From Chromobotia macracanthus (taxonomy: Eukaryota > Chordata > Actinopteri > Cypriniformes > Botiidae), in assembly GCA_036877525.1 (NCBI GenBank), contig JAZGTH010000065.1, positions 7,785,001 to 7,849,000 on the forward strand: DNA of 64,000 bases, read 5' to 3'. Position 1 is the first letter of the stretch; each line of letters opens with the position of its first letter. Shown piece after piece: positions 24,993-38,560 of the stretch. The notes under the pieces were generated by a model. The model saw only the letters and a list, made by a program, of their open reading frames with translations. It did not search any database and had not been told where the DNA came from. The translations under genes and the position numbers were made by a program.

Positions 24993-25129
24993 TATGAGCC
25001 TCAGTGAACTGAACAAGAACATTCCTAGTAATATCATGTAGGAAAGACAGGGGCTAGATGTCACACATTGTGAACTCATGTGCACATGTAAACATTTTGT
25101 GCAGGAATAAAAATATAAATGATGCTCTG

Positions 25130-25393
25130 GTCAAGTATGGTGAATGATATTCAGCTGCATTTAACCCATCCAGTTAGTGCACATACATTGGAGTAGTGAG
25201 ATATGAACACTATGAACACACATGCTGAAAACCATGAACACACACCCTGAGCAGTGGGCAGCACTGTGGTGTCTAAGGAGCTGGGGGTAAAGTGCCTTGC
25301 TCAGGGGCACCTCCGTTGTTTTCTACCAGCATGGGGAATCGAACTGGTGACCTTCTGGTTTCAAAACTGACTTTTTAATCAGTAGGCCACAAC
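25130..25393 (-). mobile_element. tRNA-derived SINE, copy 4 (longest)
   Basis: The fullest copy. On the plus strand: TCAAGTATGGTGAATG, GCATTTAACCCATCC, a partly duplicated GAACACACA region, CTGAGCAGTGGGCAGCACTG, GGGGTAAAGTGCCTTGCTC, AGGGGCACC, then GGGGAATCGAACTGGTGACC and AATCAGTAGGCCACAAC. On the minus strand the head reads GTTGTGGCCTACTGATT (A-box-like TGGCCTACTGA) followed by a B-box-like AGTTCGATTCC, which supports polymerase III transcription of its ancestor. No intact poly-A or target duplication was identified. Confidence 0.85.
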
Positions 25394-27700
25394 AAAATGT
25401 TGTCACACCATAAGGGGCAAGTCATAATGGAACCTGCCATGGTTAGTGCCAACAGTTATGATGATATTGGAGTTTGCAAGACTTCAGATTTTTCTCATTT
25501 TTTATGATTTGAAACAAGCTTCTTAAAACCAACATACAGTACAAAGCCACTGCTAGAGAAAACACATTGGATTTCAACAAATACAGATATGATGTTCTTG
25601 AGAACTAGAATATAAAATGTCAAAAGGCTCATTTTAGTTAAAGGCTAAAATAAATGTGAACATATTTTGCTCACATAAGCACATACACACTTAAACTAAC
25701 AAGTCTGGGTCAAGTATCAACCCTAGACAAGCTACAGACAATGTTAAATACAAATAACCCTGGAAATGCATTTATTTAGAGGAATTGTGAAATAGAGAAA
25801 GTGAGCAATTTTGAGGCAGATGCATGTGTTAGCCCAATCTGCTGTTGGTGAATCTGAGTGCAAATTAAGTATAAAGGGAATTGGTTTATAGGCACAAAGG
25901 CATAAGCAAGTGGGGCAGATTAAGAGATTTAACTAGGCTTACCAATATACCCCTTACAGAGATGCCAATACTTCTGTTGTTTTCACTTTAGAGGTTTAAT
26001 GGGGAACAAATGTATAATTTCACACCTTAACTGAGCACAGATGACTTGTCATCACATCATTTTGGATATGCAAAGCTACATGTGTTTCTCTATCATTATA
26101 AGCCACATCATTGAAATGAGATATAGGTACTATGAGCTGTTGTGATTTAAATTGGAGACATTACACAATAATGGACAAAATGAAGTGTGAAATCTGTAAA
26201 TAGAGTAAGAAACATTGGTCTCATTACTTACACTTACTTAAACTACAAGTTCATTACAAGTTCATCCATCATTACAAAAATGGTTGAGATAATTTTATAT
26301 GGCTGCAGAAGAATCAAGATTCATACAGGAAAATATCAGATTGTGATGCAGTAAGAAAGATGCAAGACAGGTTTAGGGATCTGGCAATTAAAAACGTGAA
26401 AGCTAAGCTTGAGTCTAACTATAATGAACTGTGGCATTTTAAATATAATCGAATGAAACTTCAACTTACCCCACAGACAAGCAGAGCATAGATGTAAAAA
26501 ATTGCATTTAGAAGCATCTGTTTTGAGAGATTGCAATCTAACTAAGATTTTTGAGCCAAGGTCCAGCACTCCTTGCTCCTCACCCCCCGCCTTAAATTGT
26601 CAAGAAAAGCTTTATATGGATTCAGCAAATCATACCACCAGTCAACAGTCAAAGGAGAAATGAAAGCAAACTACAAAACTTAGCTGTTTTTATTTTTTGA
26701 AGAAAGTAGAAAGCTCCAATTAGAAAACATACTCATTGACCCTAAATGTGGTTGAGAGGTTTACTTATGTAGATACCACAGAAAAATTAAGTTCGGCTTG
26801 GAAAAAGAAACATCCACAAGTCACCCACAGAGAAAAGCCTGCCAATTGGTTGAACCAAAGATGAAAAGTTAAAAAGTTGCTGCTGACCAGCTGTCCAGCA
26901 GAAGATTTGCTAGCTTAGCTCACTGCAGTATATGAAATACACTGAAATATCTTTTAGATGTTTTCGTGATATTACAGGGTGACATAAATAGTATTGTAAT
27001 GGTATAGATTGGTGTACTGTGTTTAAGTTAACTATAAAAATTCAATACCTGTATCAGTGCACCTCTTTATTTGAAATATGAACTACAATCGCACAACATG
27101 TGAGTATACATATGGAGTAGTTTTAAGGCAGTGATCGTACCTACAGATATAGAAAGACTTCACAGAAATAAATTGCATAGCTTGTTAAATAACACTGTTC
27201 CAGTTGAATAAGCTTTAGCAAATACGCTTTAGCAATCCACAAAAGTCATAGAGTTAGTTCTTATTTAAAGGAATATACACTCAAAACATAATGGCCTACA
27301 AAGTTCAAACTATCAATATCACCTCATATAATTTCAATTCTTCTTGAGATTTAAGTGCAGAGATTTATCCACAGCTTGTTCTGACATAAGCTAAACTGAA
27401 GCACTTTATGGTCAGCTGTAGTGGCATGTGACACTGTTGTTTTTCTGCCAATATTGGACTTTATGTCACTCTGATTGTAAGGTCTGCAGTAGTGCACAAA
27501 CCTTGCAGTCCACTGAGGATGGGCAGCATTATGATGTGTCTCTGTGTAAATGGTGCTCTAGCCAAATCCCTGTCGTCATCTGCTGATGCAGGTTGCCTAA
27601 TGCAGTTTGAGGGTTGAACTTGTAGAGGTTAGCATTCAGTTATAATACATATTCAGGTCAGGCTTTAGACCTCAGGTAACATCAAGTAACTTCCCCAGTG
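25394..27700. other. Gene-free interval
   Basis: AT-rich unique-looking DNA. The 77-codon minus frame at 26336-26569 has no recognised domain. Nothing else. Confidence 0.5.
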
Positions 27701-27704
27701 ACAA

Positions 27705-28000
27705 GGGCAATGTGGTTACTTTCAAATTCTCCCGATGTTTGTGTTTGGGTTCAGTTTTTCCTGTGTTTTTGGTTACTTTGTTCCCTCTTGTTAATTTAGT
27801 CATTATCTTGTTTATTAGTTCTTCATTAGCTCCTTTTCCATTGCTCTACTGATTGTTTTCATCTGTTTCTAGTTTAGTTACCCTTGTTCTGCTATGGTGT
27901 TTTATGTTCTCCTGGTCAACTGAGTTCCTGAGTTAATTAAAAGTATAATTTTGAGATTATCTTCCTCTTTCTTTGGGTTTTTCCTACAAACACTGTAACA
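27705..28000 (+). mobile_element. Possible LTR remnant, plus strand
   Basis: T-rich text of the kind found in fish gypsy LTRs (GTTCAGTTTTTCCTGTG, CATTATCTTGTTTATTAG, CATCTGTTTCTAG, GTTCTCCTGGTC), then GAGTTAATTAAAAGTATAATTTTG, CTTTGGGTTTTTCCTAC and a closing CACTGTAACA. The end at 28000 suits an LTR, but the matching 5' TG end and a target duplication were not found. No internal coding region is adjacent. Confidence 0.4.
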
Positions 28001-31000
28001 GCTTTGTGAGACTTTGAGATGTTTTACTGCACTTATGAAATCAAATTATTACTGGGTCTGTATTTGTACAAAGTATGCATTTTACTTATATCGTGTGTAT
28101 AGCTTATTGTATACAGTATGTATGTTAATCATATGTACATGTGCCAACCATTGGCACATAATCGTGTTTTATTTACAATCAAATGTCACAATATCCATAA
28201 TGAGATAATCTCATGTATGTGTTTATTTTGCAAATAGTATTTGCTGTACAGCTCTGCAATGTCAATGGAAGGGCAACATTTGAATATGATTTGCCATTAA
28301 TTCATATTGATTCATATCTTTTTTGCCAAATTGAAATGAGACAAATGATAAATTATTGATTGTTGTAAAATACATTTTGCATGTTGAAGCCAGCCAGATA
28401 AACACATCGGTATATAAGTCCCAGTACTGAGAGGTAAAATACATTTAACAATAATCCTGAATAAAGCTGAGCAATTAGTCACTTTTGGTGATATCAATGT
28501 GTTCCAGCTGTAAGTTTTAAATCTTTCAAACTGAAAAAATTGTGTGTGAAAACAAATTACTTAAATCAAATGAATCGCTGCAAGCTATAATTGTGCTACA
28601 TACTGAGCAGCATCAACATATTTATTCAGAGAATTATTGTTATTCTTACCATAAAGTCAATGAAGTTCTCTTATTTTTGTTAATGAATTTTCAAGAATAT
28701 TATGGAATATTAATTTGTAAACAGAGGAATGATGAATTAATTGTTTTTGTAATTAAAATACTGTACCTTTAGTATGTAAATGTTGTAGCACATTTTAGTA
28801 CATTTAAGTTTGGTTTTGAAGCATTTGTGGCCTGCTCCCGGTTCCTAAATCACATAAAACACACAGTGATTTCAATTGCCAATGTATAAAAAATTACTGA
28901 CATTTTGAAAAAGATCCATGCCAAAAAATAATTTCTCAAAACAACATTACACACCAGGTGCTGTTTTTCTCAAAATGGATTATCTGTGGCCAAGAGAAAA
29001 ACATTTGGCCTGGCTGAAGGCATGTGGTGAGACTCTAACAACCACACAAAGTGACCTCTCCTCTTAATGCTGACTTCAGTTTGGAGGGCAGCACAGTTTG
29101 AGGCCAGCACACTAATAGAATCAGATCCAAAGAATGAAAAAGTATTTCACCCGCCCACATGAACAACATAAGGTTAAACAGAAAAGTTGAAATTCGAAGT
29201 TCTATGAACTGACAGCAGTGATCTATGACATAGGCAGAATATTTCAGGATGACATTGGGGCCAGCTGATCACTGGTCTGTGCATGTTATTGTAATTTTTT
29301 TGGCAACCATGATGTCAAAATCTGTGAAAAATCAAATAAAAATGATTAAATCACTTGCAATATTTTTTTTCTTAGAATTATGAGGAAGGAATTTACTATA
29401 AAGTAGCCATGCAGGTAGCTGTGACGTACTAAAACACACACTCTTGAGACTAACATTTTTCCCCTTAACTGTATGGATTGTTATTGCAGTTTGACTGTTA
29501 TAGAGACTTAGTGTTATTTAAGCAACTTGTAACATTTTTATTTGCTAGAAAGAATATTGATTTTACACGCTTGTTAGCCTTTGCAGATGCAAAAAAACTA
29601 CAATTTTGTGTAAACCTATGTTTAGTCTCAGACACATTTGGATTAAACAGTTAGACCTTCATAATTAGTGGTCAGAACTCATATGTAGGAAAGTATACAG
29701 TGGGTGGTTTTGGTGTATGGGGTTTCTGGGTTACATAGACAGACTTGTAATGATGTAACAGACACTAAACCACAACAGAATGACCACAGCAGAGGTGCGA
29801 AAGCACTATGACTCTACACAGCTAATGGGGGGGCCATTTATTTCCAGGCACTCCACCAGCACTTTTTGGTCAAATGTCTTGCTGCCGAATAGCTAAACCA
29901 CCATTGGTTCCCTTTTTCGTAAACCACAAAAAAGTTCTCAAAAGCACTATAAAATGTTCCTTATCCAGGACACATAAACAGAATATATGGCTTTTAAACA
30001 CAACCACGATATGTTACCATGACAGCTAGTAACCTCTAGTTCATACCAACCGAATGAAGTATTTTATGAGGCCCTTATAAAAATGATCCATTTGTTTTTT
30101 GCTATTTGTTGGACTCTTAACACAAATAAACCAGTTTTATTTTACTGCACGCATGTTAATGTTATAAGCATTCCAAAATGTGCAACGAATCCAGTGAGGT
30201 AGACTGATGTAGTCTGATATTTTGCTGACCATTTTCTTAAAAGAACTTTTGCTGTTTTTTCTCCATGCAGTTAATAGAAACTGTTATTTTAAGCAGTAAA
30301 ATGTAATTTACATAAGTATTACATAACCATCTTACTATAAATTGCTTCTTAATCATCAGCAGTAATTATGCAGAAAAATCTATCACTCATTTTTTCTTTT
30401 GTCCTGTGTGTGTGTGACCATGTATATGTGTGAAATTGATGTTGACAGCATTAGGCAAAATAGCACATCAGTTGTCATGAATTTACAACTGATATAAACA
30501 GCCTAAACTAAAACATCGGCCAGCTCCCTACAACGGTAAAAATAGCATATAAACTCTAATTATCAATACCCTCAAACCATAGACCATACTTAATCAAAAT
30601 ATAGATTTTTAATAATCTATATAGATTAACTTTAAGGGGCCCAGCCCCTTCCACACCAAGCCGAGAAAAACTGATATTGTAAAAGCATTTACTGTCTTTG
30701 GCTACATGTAACACTGTTTATATAACAAAATCTAATACGATTACCATCATAGCACAGCGTACGAACATAGCAATATTTGGGTTTGGGTAGAAAACATACA
30801 GTGACTTCAGTGGTCTGATCAGTAAATAACTGCTGAGGTTTGTGGTACATTTTAAAGAATATTTACAGAATATAACATTTTTGCTTGATGGCATCCATTT
30901 TTAGGTGTATTACTGTATTTTTTTAGAGAAAAGATTGAACTGCTATCATTTCTGACGCGGTATATGTAGTTTGTTTTCTTTTATTTAGATGCTTTATTTT

Positions 31001-31894
31001 ATTTGTTACTTATTTGATACCTCACGTCACTAGTAAGATGATCATCTTTTTAAGCCTAAATTGCATACTGATTGGCCTAATTAAAATCAATGGGTTAAAA
31101 AATCATCTACAGATAATTTGAGCTGACAGTCAACTTGTCAGATTAATACCACCTGCTGAATGTTAGGAACAGATGTCTTGATTTACCTTCATCTCTCTTT
31201 TTCTCCCTCTGCGATTACATTTTATTGCTGGTAGAGAAATTCTATCTCCTGCTATACTTGAGTTATTGGAGTGTTTGACCAACTGGCAAAATCCATCTGG
31301 AAAGGATCAAAGTCGATGCTTCAAAACCTGCACCAATAAACAAAAACATGTTGTAAGTGTGATACTGTAATTCCTCAACAACATCTTCCTCCCATCTCCC
31401 ATAAGTCCTCTAACAACAGACCAGCAGATGTTTTGTACATTATCAAGAATTGCTCTGCTTATACTGTAACAGACACCGATCAGAAATGCTCTCACAAACA
31501 GCCATCTGTAAATGTTTTACTATAAAATTTCATAAGCATAAATCATAGTGTCTCCCTCAATGTTTTTATGTATATTAAATTGTCTAAATTCATCACTATA
31601 TGAGGCTTTCTCTCAGTGCAACAACTTGCATTATAGCCGCAAGTGTTTATACAATGACTTCAATTTATCAGTGCCGTTTACCCCAGAATGCAATGTGCAC
31701 TCATTTAGTCAAATGAAGAGATACATGAGTAATGTAGCAAGTAAAAAAACATTTTTGTTCTAAAGTTCTGGTTTAAGGACTATATCTTTACAAGATTTAC
31801 TTTCTTATTTAATTGAATGGAGTTATGAATGCTCTATTTTTGTCAAAGGTGGGATTTATCAAAAGTGACATTACTAATTACTAATGTAATTACT
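28001..31894. other. Gene-free AT-rich stretch
   Basis: Several 60-76-codon frames, none recognisable. Two short perfect inverted repeats: ATGTGCCAA/TTGGCACAT around 28139-28159 with a 3-base loop, and AAGGGGC/GCCCCTT at 30634-30650 with a 3-base loop. 31150-31290 is repeat-free and of mixed composition. No RNA gene is supported. Confidence 0.5.
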
Positions 31895-32050
31895 AAAATT
31901 ACTACTGTATATTGTATTTTGTTACTGTTACATGTCTGTTACATACTGTACTGCACTGTCTGGAGCCGCACTCAAGGTTTTTACTCACCTCTACACGTGT
32001 TGAGGTGATGTGACAATAAACTTGATTTAATTTTGATTTGATTTAATTAT
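31895..32050 (+). mobile_element. 3' end of a fish retroelement with TTTGATT tail
   Basis: GTACTGCACTGTCTGGAGC, CACTCAAGGTTTTTACTCACC, ACACGTGTTGAGGTG, TGTGACAATAAACTTG, then a TTTAATTTTGATTTGATTTAA tail. This order (CACTGTCTGG, TCACTCACCTGTG, GACAATAAA, GATTTGATTT) recurs widely in teleost genomes and looks like the 3' untranslated end and tail repeat of a non-LTR element. AATAAA at about 32016 fits a polyadenylation signal. The coding part is absent and no family is assigned. Confidence 0.65.
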
Positions 32051-33179
32051 TATTGGCATTACTGCAAGTTTAATATAATTTGTGTTTACATTTAGTGACA
32101 ACTTGGCAATTACATTTTAGTGTCAACAGCAAATCTTTTTATTGGAATCAGGTTTTCAAATTAACAGTCAAATATATTTCTGTAATTACTTGTAGAAAAA
32201 TGCAGTGTAATTTCTGTTCTAAATGGTTTCATATGCATACTTTCAATATGGAATATTGTGGAATATTGTTAAATATTTCCTGTTAAAATACATAATTCCT
32301 GTTGAAATTCAAACTTAGCATAAGATTGTGAGGCAGGTCAATTTAATCTACAAAACATATCCTTGATATAAAAGCTTGTGACACATTATCATGTCTTGGT
32401 TTGCTTTAAATAAATCTCAGTATGTCTTGACATATGCATAGGAAATAGTGTACACACTTTTCAAAGTCTGCTTTCCAAGTGTGCGGTATTTACATAGGAG
32501 ACCCCTGGTGATAAAGTGCATGTGCTGGACAAGGCTAGGCTGCCCTGCATAAGGGTGTATAGACAGTTATGTGAAGTGAAAAGCATAGTCATTGCTTCAC
32601 AGTCCATCTGGGGCCAGTCATGATGGTGAGAAGAGCTTGTTGCTAGGGAGATCTGAAGCAGCCCTCTCAAGCTCCCTCCCAATTAGCTGATCCTATTTGC
32701 ATTCAGCCCATGAAAGCAGTAATGTGTAAGACTGTGATAGTCTGACAGCCTAAGGTCTCTCTTTCCTCTTGTCTTTGTAGATTATTAGCTCTAGAGAAAA
32801 AAGGAAACACACTGAACAAACAACTTGACCACTGTGGCATGCCGAAGACATAATGATTCAACATTTTCAGAGACGTTTTAACCCTGAATACGAAGAGAAT
32901 GTTATGGCATTCCCAAAGTCTTGTGCATCTGTATAATAATGCAACATTTATCACAAAGAACTACATGCGTCTGCTGGATGCAGAATTTATGGCTAAGATT
33001 TATCCCACCATTCAAAGTATTTAATACATTTTCTAATGTGTGAAAAAGAAAAATATGTCTGTTAAGCTTTTAGCCAACCCCTATAATACATGCCCCAAGT
33101 TGTTGACCTGAGAAATTGACAGTGGCTTGCTTTTTCTCTACCCTCTATACATCACTCACCCTGTTGCTGAGTGGACTGT
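32051..33179. other. Gene-free interval
   Basis: No supported gene. Opposing short frames at 32461-32954 carry no domains. Confidence 0.5.
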
Positions 33180-33300
33180 GCTTGCAGGAATTAGCAAAGA
33201 TTCAGCACTCACGTGGCTTAATTAATTACACCAGAAATGTTAACAAGGTCATCGTGCTGCTCTTCCTGAAAATGTTAATGAGGTCAGGACTCATCATCTG
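33180..33300. promoter_or_regulatory. Candidate cis-regulatory block with a repeated composite motif
   Basis: Repeat-free DNA with GGCTTAATTAATTACACC followed by two near-identical 17-base motifs: AAATGTTAACAAGGTCA (33235-33251) and AAATGTTAATGAGGTCA (33270-33286), matching at 15 of 17 positions, with starts 35 bases apart. Each joins a GTTAA core to an AGGTCA nuclear-receptor-type half-site. The spacing and preservation suggest a paired binding site, possibly an enhancer. Binding factors and conservation are inferred, not shown. Confidence 0.35.
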
Positions 33301-36300
33301 AACACTTTGGTCTGTCCTGTCTCCGAGCTGATCTTTTTAATTTCAGTACTTAACATTTAGCCACTACTTAACAAAAGATGTTGGATACAAATGGTTATAT
33401 GTGAAAAAAACAACAAAGGTTCAGTTTACAGAAAATTGTCCATCTTGGCTGGAAAATTGGCTGTGGTCAGATTAAACTGAAGGCATACATATATATGCAT
33501 TTCATCTGAATCTTGATTGTAACAACTGCTCTTTAAATCAGAATTCTTTGTCAGTGCCGTTTTATTACATACTTCATAAAACAGGCTGCCATGAAGTTCA
33601 TTTTAGGGGCTTGGAGAGTTCTAATGCTTTTTGTGTTATATCTTCTACAAGCTGCAGAGACCCACAAGTTATACAGACAAAGAGCTTTTGAACTCAGATG
33701 AAAAATCAAAAATGGGGGATGAAAAGATCCCAAAATGACCCACAAAGTGCTTTGGGTCAATGAAAAGTTACTAGGGCTGTTTTGGGACCTGTGTCGACTG
33801 TGAAGGCTTTTTATCTTTTGTGGCACAAAGGGGAGTAGTACATATTAGCTGTGGAATTAGACAATGGCAAAAAAAAGACAGGGAGAGCTTCATATTTTTT
33901 GGTGTGCAGGCCAAGATCTGGAGGTTGGCTGGAGGTTGGGCTGACAGAGCTCCAGGGAAACATCTGGCCTCTGCATGTGTGGCAGATATGGCCACCCCTC
34001 TCTGCACAGCCCACAGCCTCTGCTTACCAGCCAAAAGAGCCTGCAGAGAGCGTTAATTCCTCCCACACTGATATGGCTGCTGGTATGCCTTAAGAAGACA
34101 ACATGAGGAGTGTGGGGGAGGACTGCGCGTTTGAAAGATCCGTTTAATTTAGAAGGGTTTCTTAAGGACAAAATGTTGCAGCTTGGAAGCATGGATCAAG
34201 ACACAGAAAACTTCATTCTACTCTGTATTATTAACATTTAAAAGGCTTGTGCAGTTTTTTTTTTTAGAATAAGTTGTCAGTGTTGCATTTCTAATAGTGT
34301 GGTTGCATGCTTAATGTGTAGCTAAGGGACCAATTTCTCCTCCACCACCTTTTGCTGCACTGCTTCTTCTTGGTCTGGTGTGAGGTCAGCTGCAAGATGG
34401 CCCTCTCGTTGTGACAGGGTTATGCGTTTAAACACAACCAGGAAATATAGTCAGGACTGGGAGAAAATTAGGGTGAGAATAGAGGCTCTAGAAATGACTG
34501 GTAATAAGTCTAGAGAGAGTCTGTTAACTGTCTACAAAACAGCCACATGAACAGGATAACAAGTTATTATTTTTTAAAAATAAATCTGTGTAATGTGTAC
34601 TGATAGGACTTCAGGTGCAACAGTAGACTATAAATATGGATTACTAATCTGTACACACCAGTAGGAATCAAAATAACCCCAAATTAAATTAAATACATGC
34701 AAGTGCTTTAGCAAATCAGGTAATCACTAATGAATTTACTCTTTGCAAAAAGACCCATCCCCTTAGTTACTGTTGCTATTTCCAACAATTATCATTTGGT
34801 ACCAGCCATGGTGCTCCCACTGTCAATTCATTGGATCTATAGGCAGATTTGAAGTGAGTTTAATGACTCCAAAGAGTAAAAATGATACAACATGAACAAT
34901 AAGTCTAAACATGAATCCTGATAAAAAAAAATACATACATATAATACATAGAAACACACTATATATATATATATATGGTAACAAGAACAGAACTACAATA
35001 ACCAAGAACTACACCAAGACTACAAAACATCTTCAAAATAAAAGACATGAAAACAAGGAAAATACATGACAGTTAATTACTACTGTGTGCTGTAATGAGA
35101 TAATGTCCATAAATGAGATAGTGTTAGAGCCACAGATTTCAGCACGCTTGGGGAACTGGTAAAACTGTATATTGTCCATCCTGTCTGGGTACCTGCTGTC
35201 TGCATTGCTAGTCCCATATGAGCACATAATATAGGCGTTTTGATTGGTCAGACTGACCTTTAATTCAACTTCTGGTGAAGGATGCAGTTAAGTGGAGTTA
35301 TGGCAATTAGACATTTGAGGGGACATAATACTGGGTTGACAAACCATTATTCTGGCTGTTGAGACTACCATGTACCATGACTCCGATGAATGTTGACTGA
35401 CCCACAGGGGGTTAATGAAGTCTGAGCCTCCCTAACAATGAGAAAAGCAGTCATTCATTTAAAGTTGGGTCCATTGGTCCTCTCCCCCGGTGCAGAGGGG
35501 CCTACAGTCAGCCCTGACTTCCATAACTTGTCCTCCATTCACATAGTCTCCACAGAGGCACCTTGAATCTTGAAATATACCCTTCCACCCAAGAACCACT
35601 GGAGAGAAGTCCTGAGCATTTTCACCTTTTCCTGGTAGCATGAAAGTCAGTTTGAGTGGCATGAGCCCTTTGGGAAAACAGGCAAAAATGTAACCAAGTT
35701 CCCATGATTTCCATTGCCTACATCAAGTCTGGATGAGGCGCCTTTGAATCTGAGTGTATTTGTTTCTCTGGGCCTGCAAGGGAGAAGAATGGAATTCATC
35801 TGCATTTGAAAGGTATAACCTGGCTGCTAACCCTGTGTTCTCTATAATAACACCTTGTGAGAAGTCAATTCCCACTGCCCATTTAGCTGACTCCACTCCT
35901 GTACCTGACTGGAGTGTATCTTTTTATTTAATAAAGCACACACAATAGGAGCACAGCATTTATTGCATCTTGTACTTCAAAGCATTATGCATTCAGTTCA
36001 CAACTGGTTACACAAATAAGCACTAAATTGACTCCTGAGTTTATAAATCCACAGTTTTAGAACATGACGTAACATTAGACAGTAAATTTCAGTTACGGTC
36101 TACTAACTTTCATAGTAAAATCCAGATAAAATAAACCTAGAACACAAATAACAGAACCAAATAAATTTAATTAACAGTTTATTTGAGGCATATATGTATG
36201 AGTGCCTATGTTAATAACTATGTTGACGGTAATTATCAAACTGATTAGTAACATACCATGAAAAGGGGTTAAACAATGATACACGGTTAATTAGCTTATG

Positions 36301-37929
36301 AATAGTTTCTTTCCAACTGAGTATTTACTAAGATTATATACTATGTTAACCAATTATTTGTTAAAGAAACATTTGTTTGTGGGCCATGAAATGACCATGG
36401 CAGCAAATGGCTCTGCTGCAGCCTGCACCACAGTTGGGTGGAAAAAGAGACCCGCTGCATGTACTGTACATAAATATTTAAATTAATTAACTACTGTTTA
36501 TGTAAGAATTGAAAGAACAGTGTTGAAAAAGAGAGAACATATGGTATTAACGGAACATATGGGACAAATTCTTCTGAGAAGATAGAACAGTACTGTGAAA
36601 GAACAACTGAGCCACTGCTCTTATTTAAATACATGAGTCATATAGTTTTAGTCCATTTCTTTCAACAAGAATGTGAGACAAAATTTAGAAAGCATAACAT
36701 CCAATATAAATCTGTCATGCTCGTTCTGCCAAACAGAGGATCATAGATTCAGTTCATTTCAGTTTTAGGTTTCCCTCTTAAATGCCTTTAAAATGCTCCA
36801 TTGCAAAAATTATTTGAAAGATGAAAGTACTCTACTTCCCTTGATCAGCTTGCATAACATTTTGCATTTGCACAAAATTATCTTGTGGCTACAATTCATA
36901 AATGCCCTTCAAAGTAACTGTGGCAGTATAAAATGATCATGTCACATATGCAAGTAATATTATGCAAAAATGCTATAATATTACAATAAAGCAAATAGTA
37001 ACAACATTGGTAGTAATGTACAGAAATAATATGGGAGTACAACACAGCACAGACAGAAGGAAAAATACATCTTCAAATAAGAAGGCAAAAGTTTTTTTTA
37101 TGGAGGAATAAAATGCCACCAAATTAATTAAACATGGACAATCTGTCCTGTTTCTCCCTGTCCTGTTGGAGAGACATTTAGAAGTCTTCGAGCATGAAAT
37201 TAAACAGAGGACACCCGTATTGAATATTTTCTATTCTGTGGGAAAGTCAAGAGACTAAACATGGAAAAGGCAAAAGAATTAACTGTCACAGTCAGCTCAT
37301 CTCTTTTGAAATGACCACATTGGTTACACTGTTTAAAAACAGATTCTGTTTTATCAGAATTGCAGTCCTTGTTTTGGATCGTAACTGAATATATTACACA
37401 TAACAATTTGTGCCTGTGTCTAGCCATTTTTTTTGTCTTGCCAAATTATGTGCACATATTCCTTTATTTCTCTGTACTTGGAGCATGTTTCACAACTGAT
37501 AATTAAACTTTGAAAGCCAACATGCAAAGTCTCATGCAATGTCACCATTTCCATCTGCTGGCTCTACTACAATTTTGAGTGTTTGCATAAATGAAAGGAG
37601 AAAGAGCATTGGCACTAGGTTCAGAACTTTATTTTTGTTGAAAACATAAACACCATTTCCAATATACAGGGTAATTGGACCCCATAGTCCAGAGACATAT
37701 AATTTAAAGGGAAGAGAAAATATTTTCCATATGTCTTTGGTCAGGGCTTTTTTCTTCTCTGTTCTTTTCAGCTCCAGCGTTTGGGCTGTTATTAATGTGT
37801 TAACTTTAACTATTGGCATTCCCAGTCATATATCATCCGCTACCATATTGGCTGACCAGGGGGACTCTTGAGTTACCCGACTGTTGACACAATTGGATAG
37901 TTTGCAAGGAGAGCATAGTTTTGTCTCAA
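33301..37929. other. Gene-free stretch with a GC-richer patch
   Basis: 33790-34100 is less AT-rich and open in at least five overlapping frames on both strands, none with a domain or plausible splice structure. It may be conserved non-coding DNA. Short (AT)n at 34960-34976. The remainder is AT-rich with no supported gene. Confidence 0.45.
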
Positions 37930-38011
37930 AAGATCAGTATTTGTCACTTTTTCTCATGCGAGTGCTGAGAGTATATTTGTATAGCTCTTAGTCCACAGAG
38001 GATATAGTATT
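37930..38011 (+). repeat. 82-bp direct repeat, copy 1
   Basis: Matches 38795-38876 over 82 aligned bases without gaps, with 6 differences (about 93% identity). It includes CTTTTTCTCATGCGAGTGCTG and GCTCTTAGTCCACAGAG. Similarity ends abruptly at both sides. The two copies begin 865 bases apart in the same orientation. Confidence 0.93.
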
Positions 38012-38160
38012 GGGACAAGTTATCCACATCAGATTTTTTTGACTCTATGTTTGTTTTGTTAGATGTTTTTGTTTTAAGGATTCAAGACTACTGGCCCAGT
38101 TCCCCCCACCTGACTTACCACAGTGTAACTTAAAAACACCCATTTCATTTTTTGCCCCCC

Positions 38161-38164
38161 TTTT

Positions 38165-38198
<34 letters not shown>

Positions 38199-38218
38199 CT
38201 TTTTGTTTTTTTTTTTCT
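38161..38218. repeat. Poly-T tract
   Basis: Nearly pure T over 58 bases, interrupted by single A, C and G. It could be a simple repeat or the reverse-strand A-tail of a lost retroposon. No element body is recognisable next to it. Confidence 0.93.
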
Positions 38219-38410
38219 TCTCTTCCTGTTTCAACTGGCAGCTGTTGTCCCTAATCCACATTTGAAATATTTACACACTTTCACAGCCATTTAAATAATC
38301 TGGTTTGCTTCATCTATCAATGCTAGCATTTCTCCATCTTTCACTCTGTGATGTGAGGGCACACAGTGTGGGTGAGTGAGACTGATACATCACAGCCACT
38401 TTATAAAACA

Positions 38411-38560
38411 CACCTGGATGTTCTCCAGCATGGCGATTAGTGGTGCCAACAAGGAGACGGCTGTCCTTTTGGAGATTAAGTTCATGTCAGAGTTCACCAT
38501 GGGGGAGCTCATAAAAATGCACATCATCACAATCATCTCACTTAACCTTGATTAAAAATT
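38411..38560 (+). promoter_or_regulatory. Candidate conserved non-coding block with a 41-codon frame
   Basis: A non-repetitive, balanced-composition island between AT-rich flanks. It contains an ATG frame at 38430-38555 (41 codons plus TAA). The predicted peptide is moderately protein-like (opens MAISGANKETAVLLEIKF) but matches nothing I recognise, and no splice sites or promoter support it. It more likely resembles a highly conserved vertebrate non-coding element, though a microprotein or exon cannot be excluded. It lies between the two 82-bp direct repeats. Confidence 0.3.

Noticed and set aside
28139..28159. ATGTGCCAA/TTGGCACAT hairpin as a regulatory site or RNA
   Set aside because: Only a 9-base stem, not in the NFI half-site order, and expected occasionally by chance.
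33771..34192. Cluster of 67-100 codon frames on both strands
   Set aside because: Five overlapping frames open together because the patch is less AT-rich. None has a domain.
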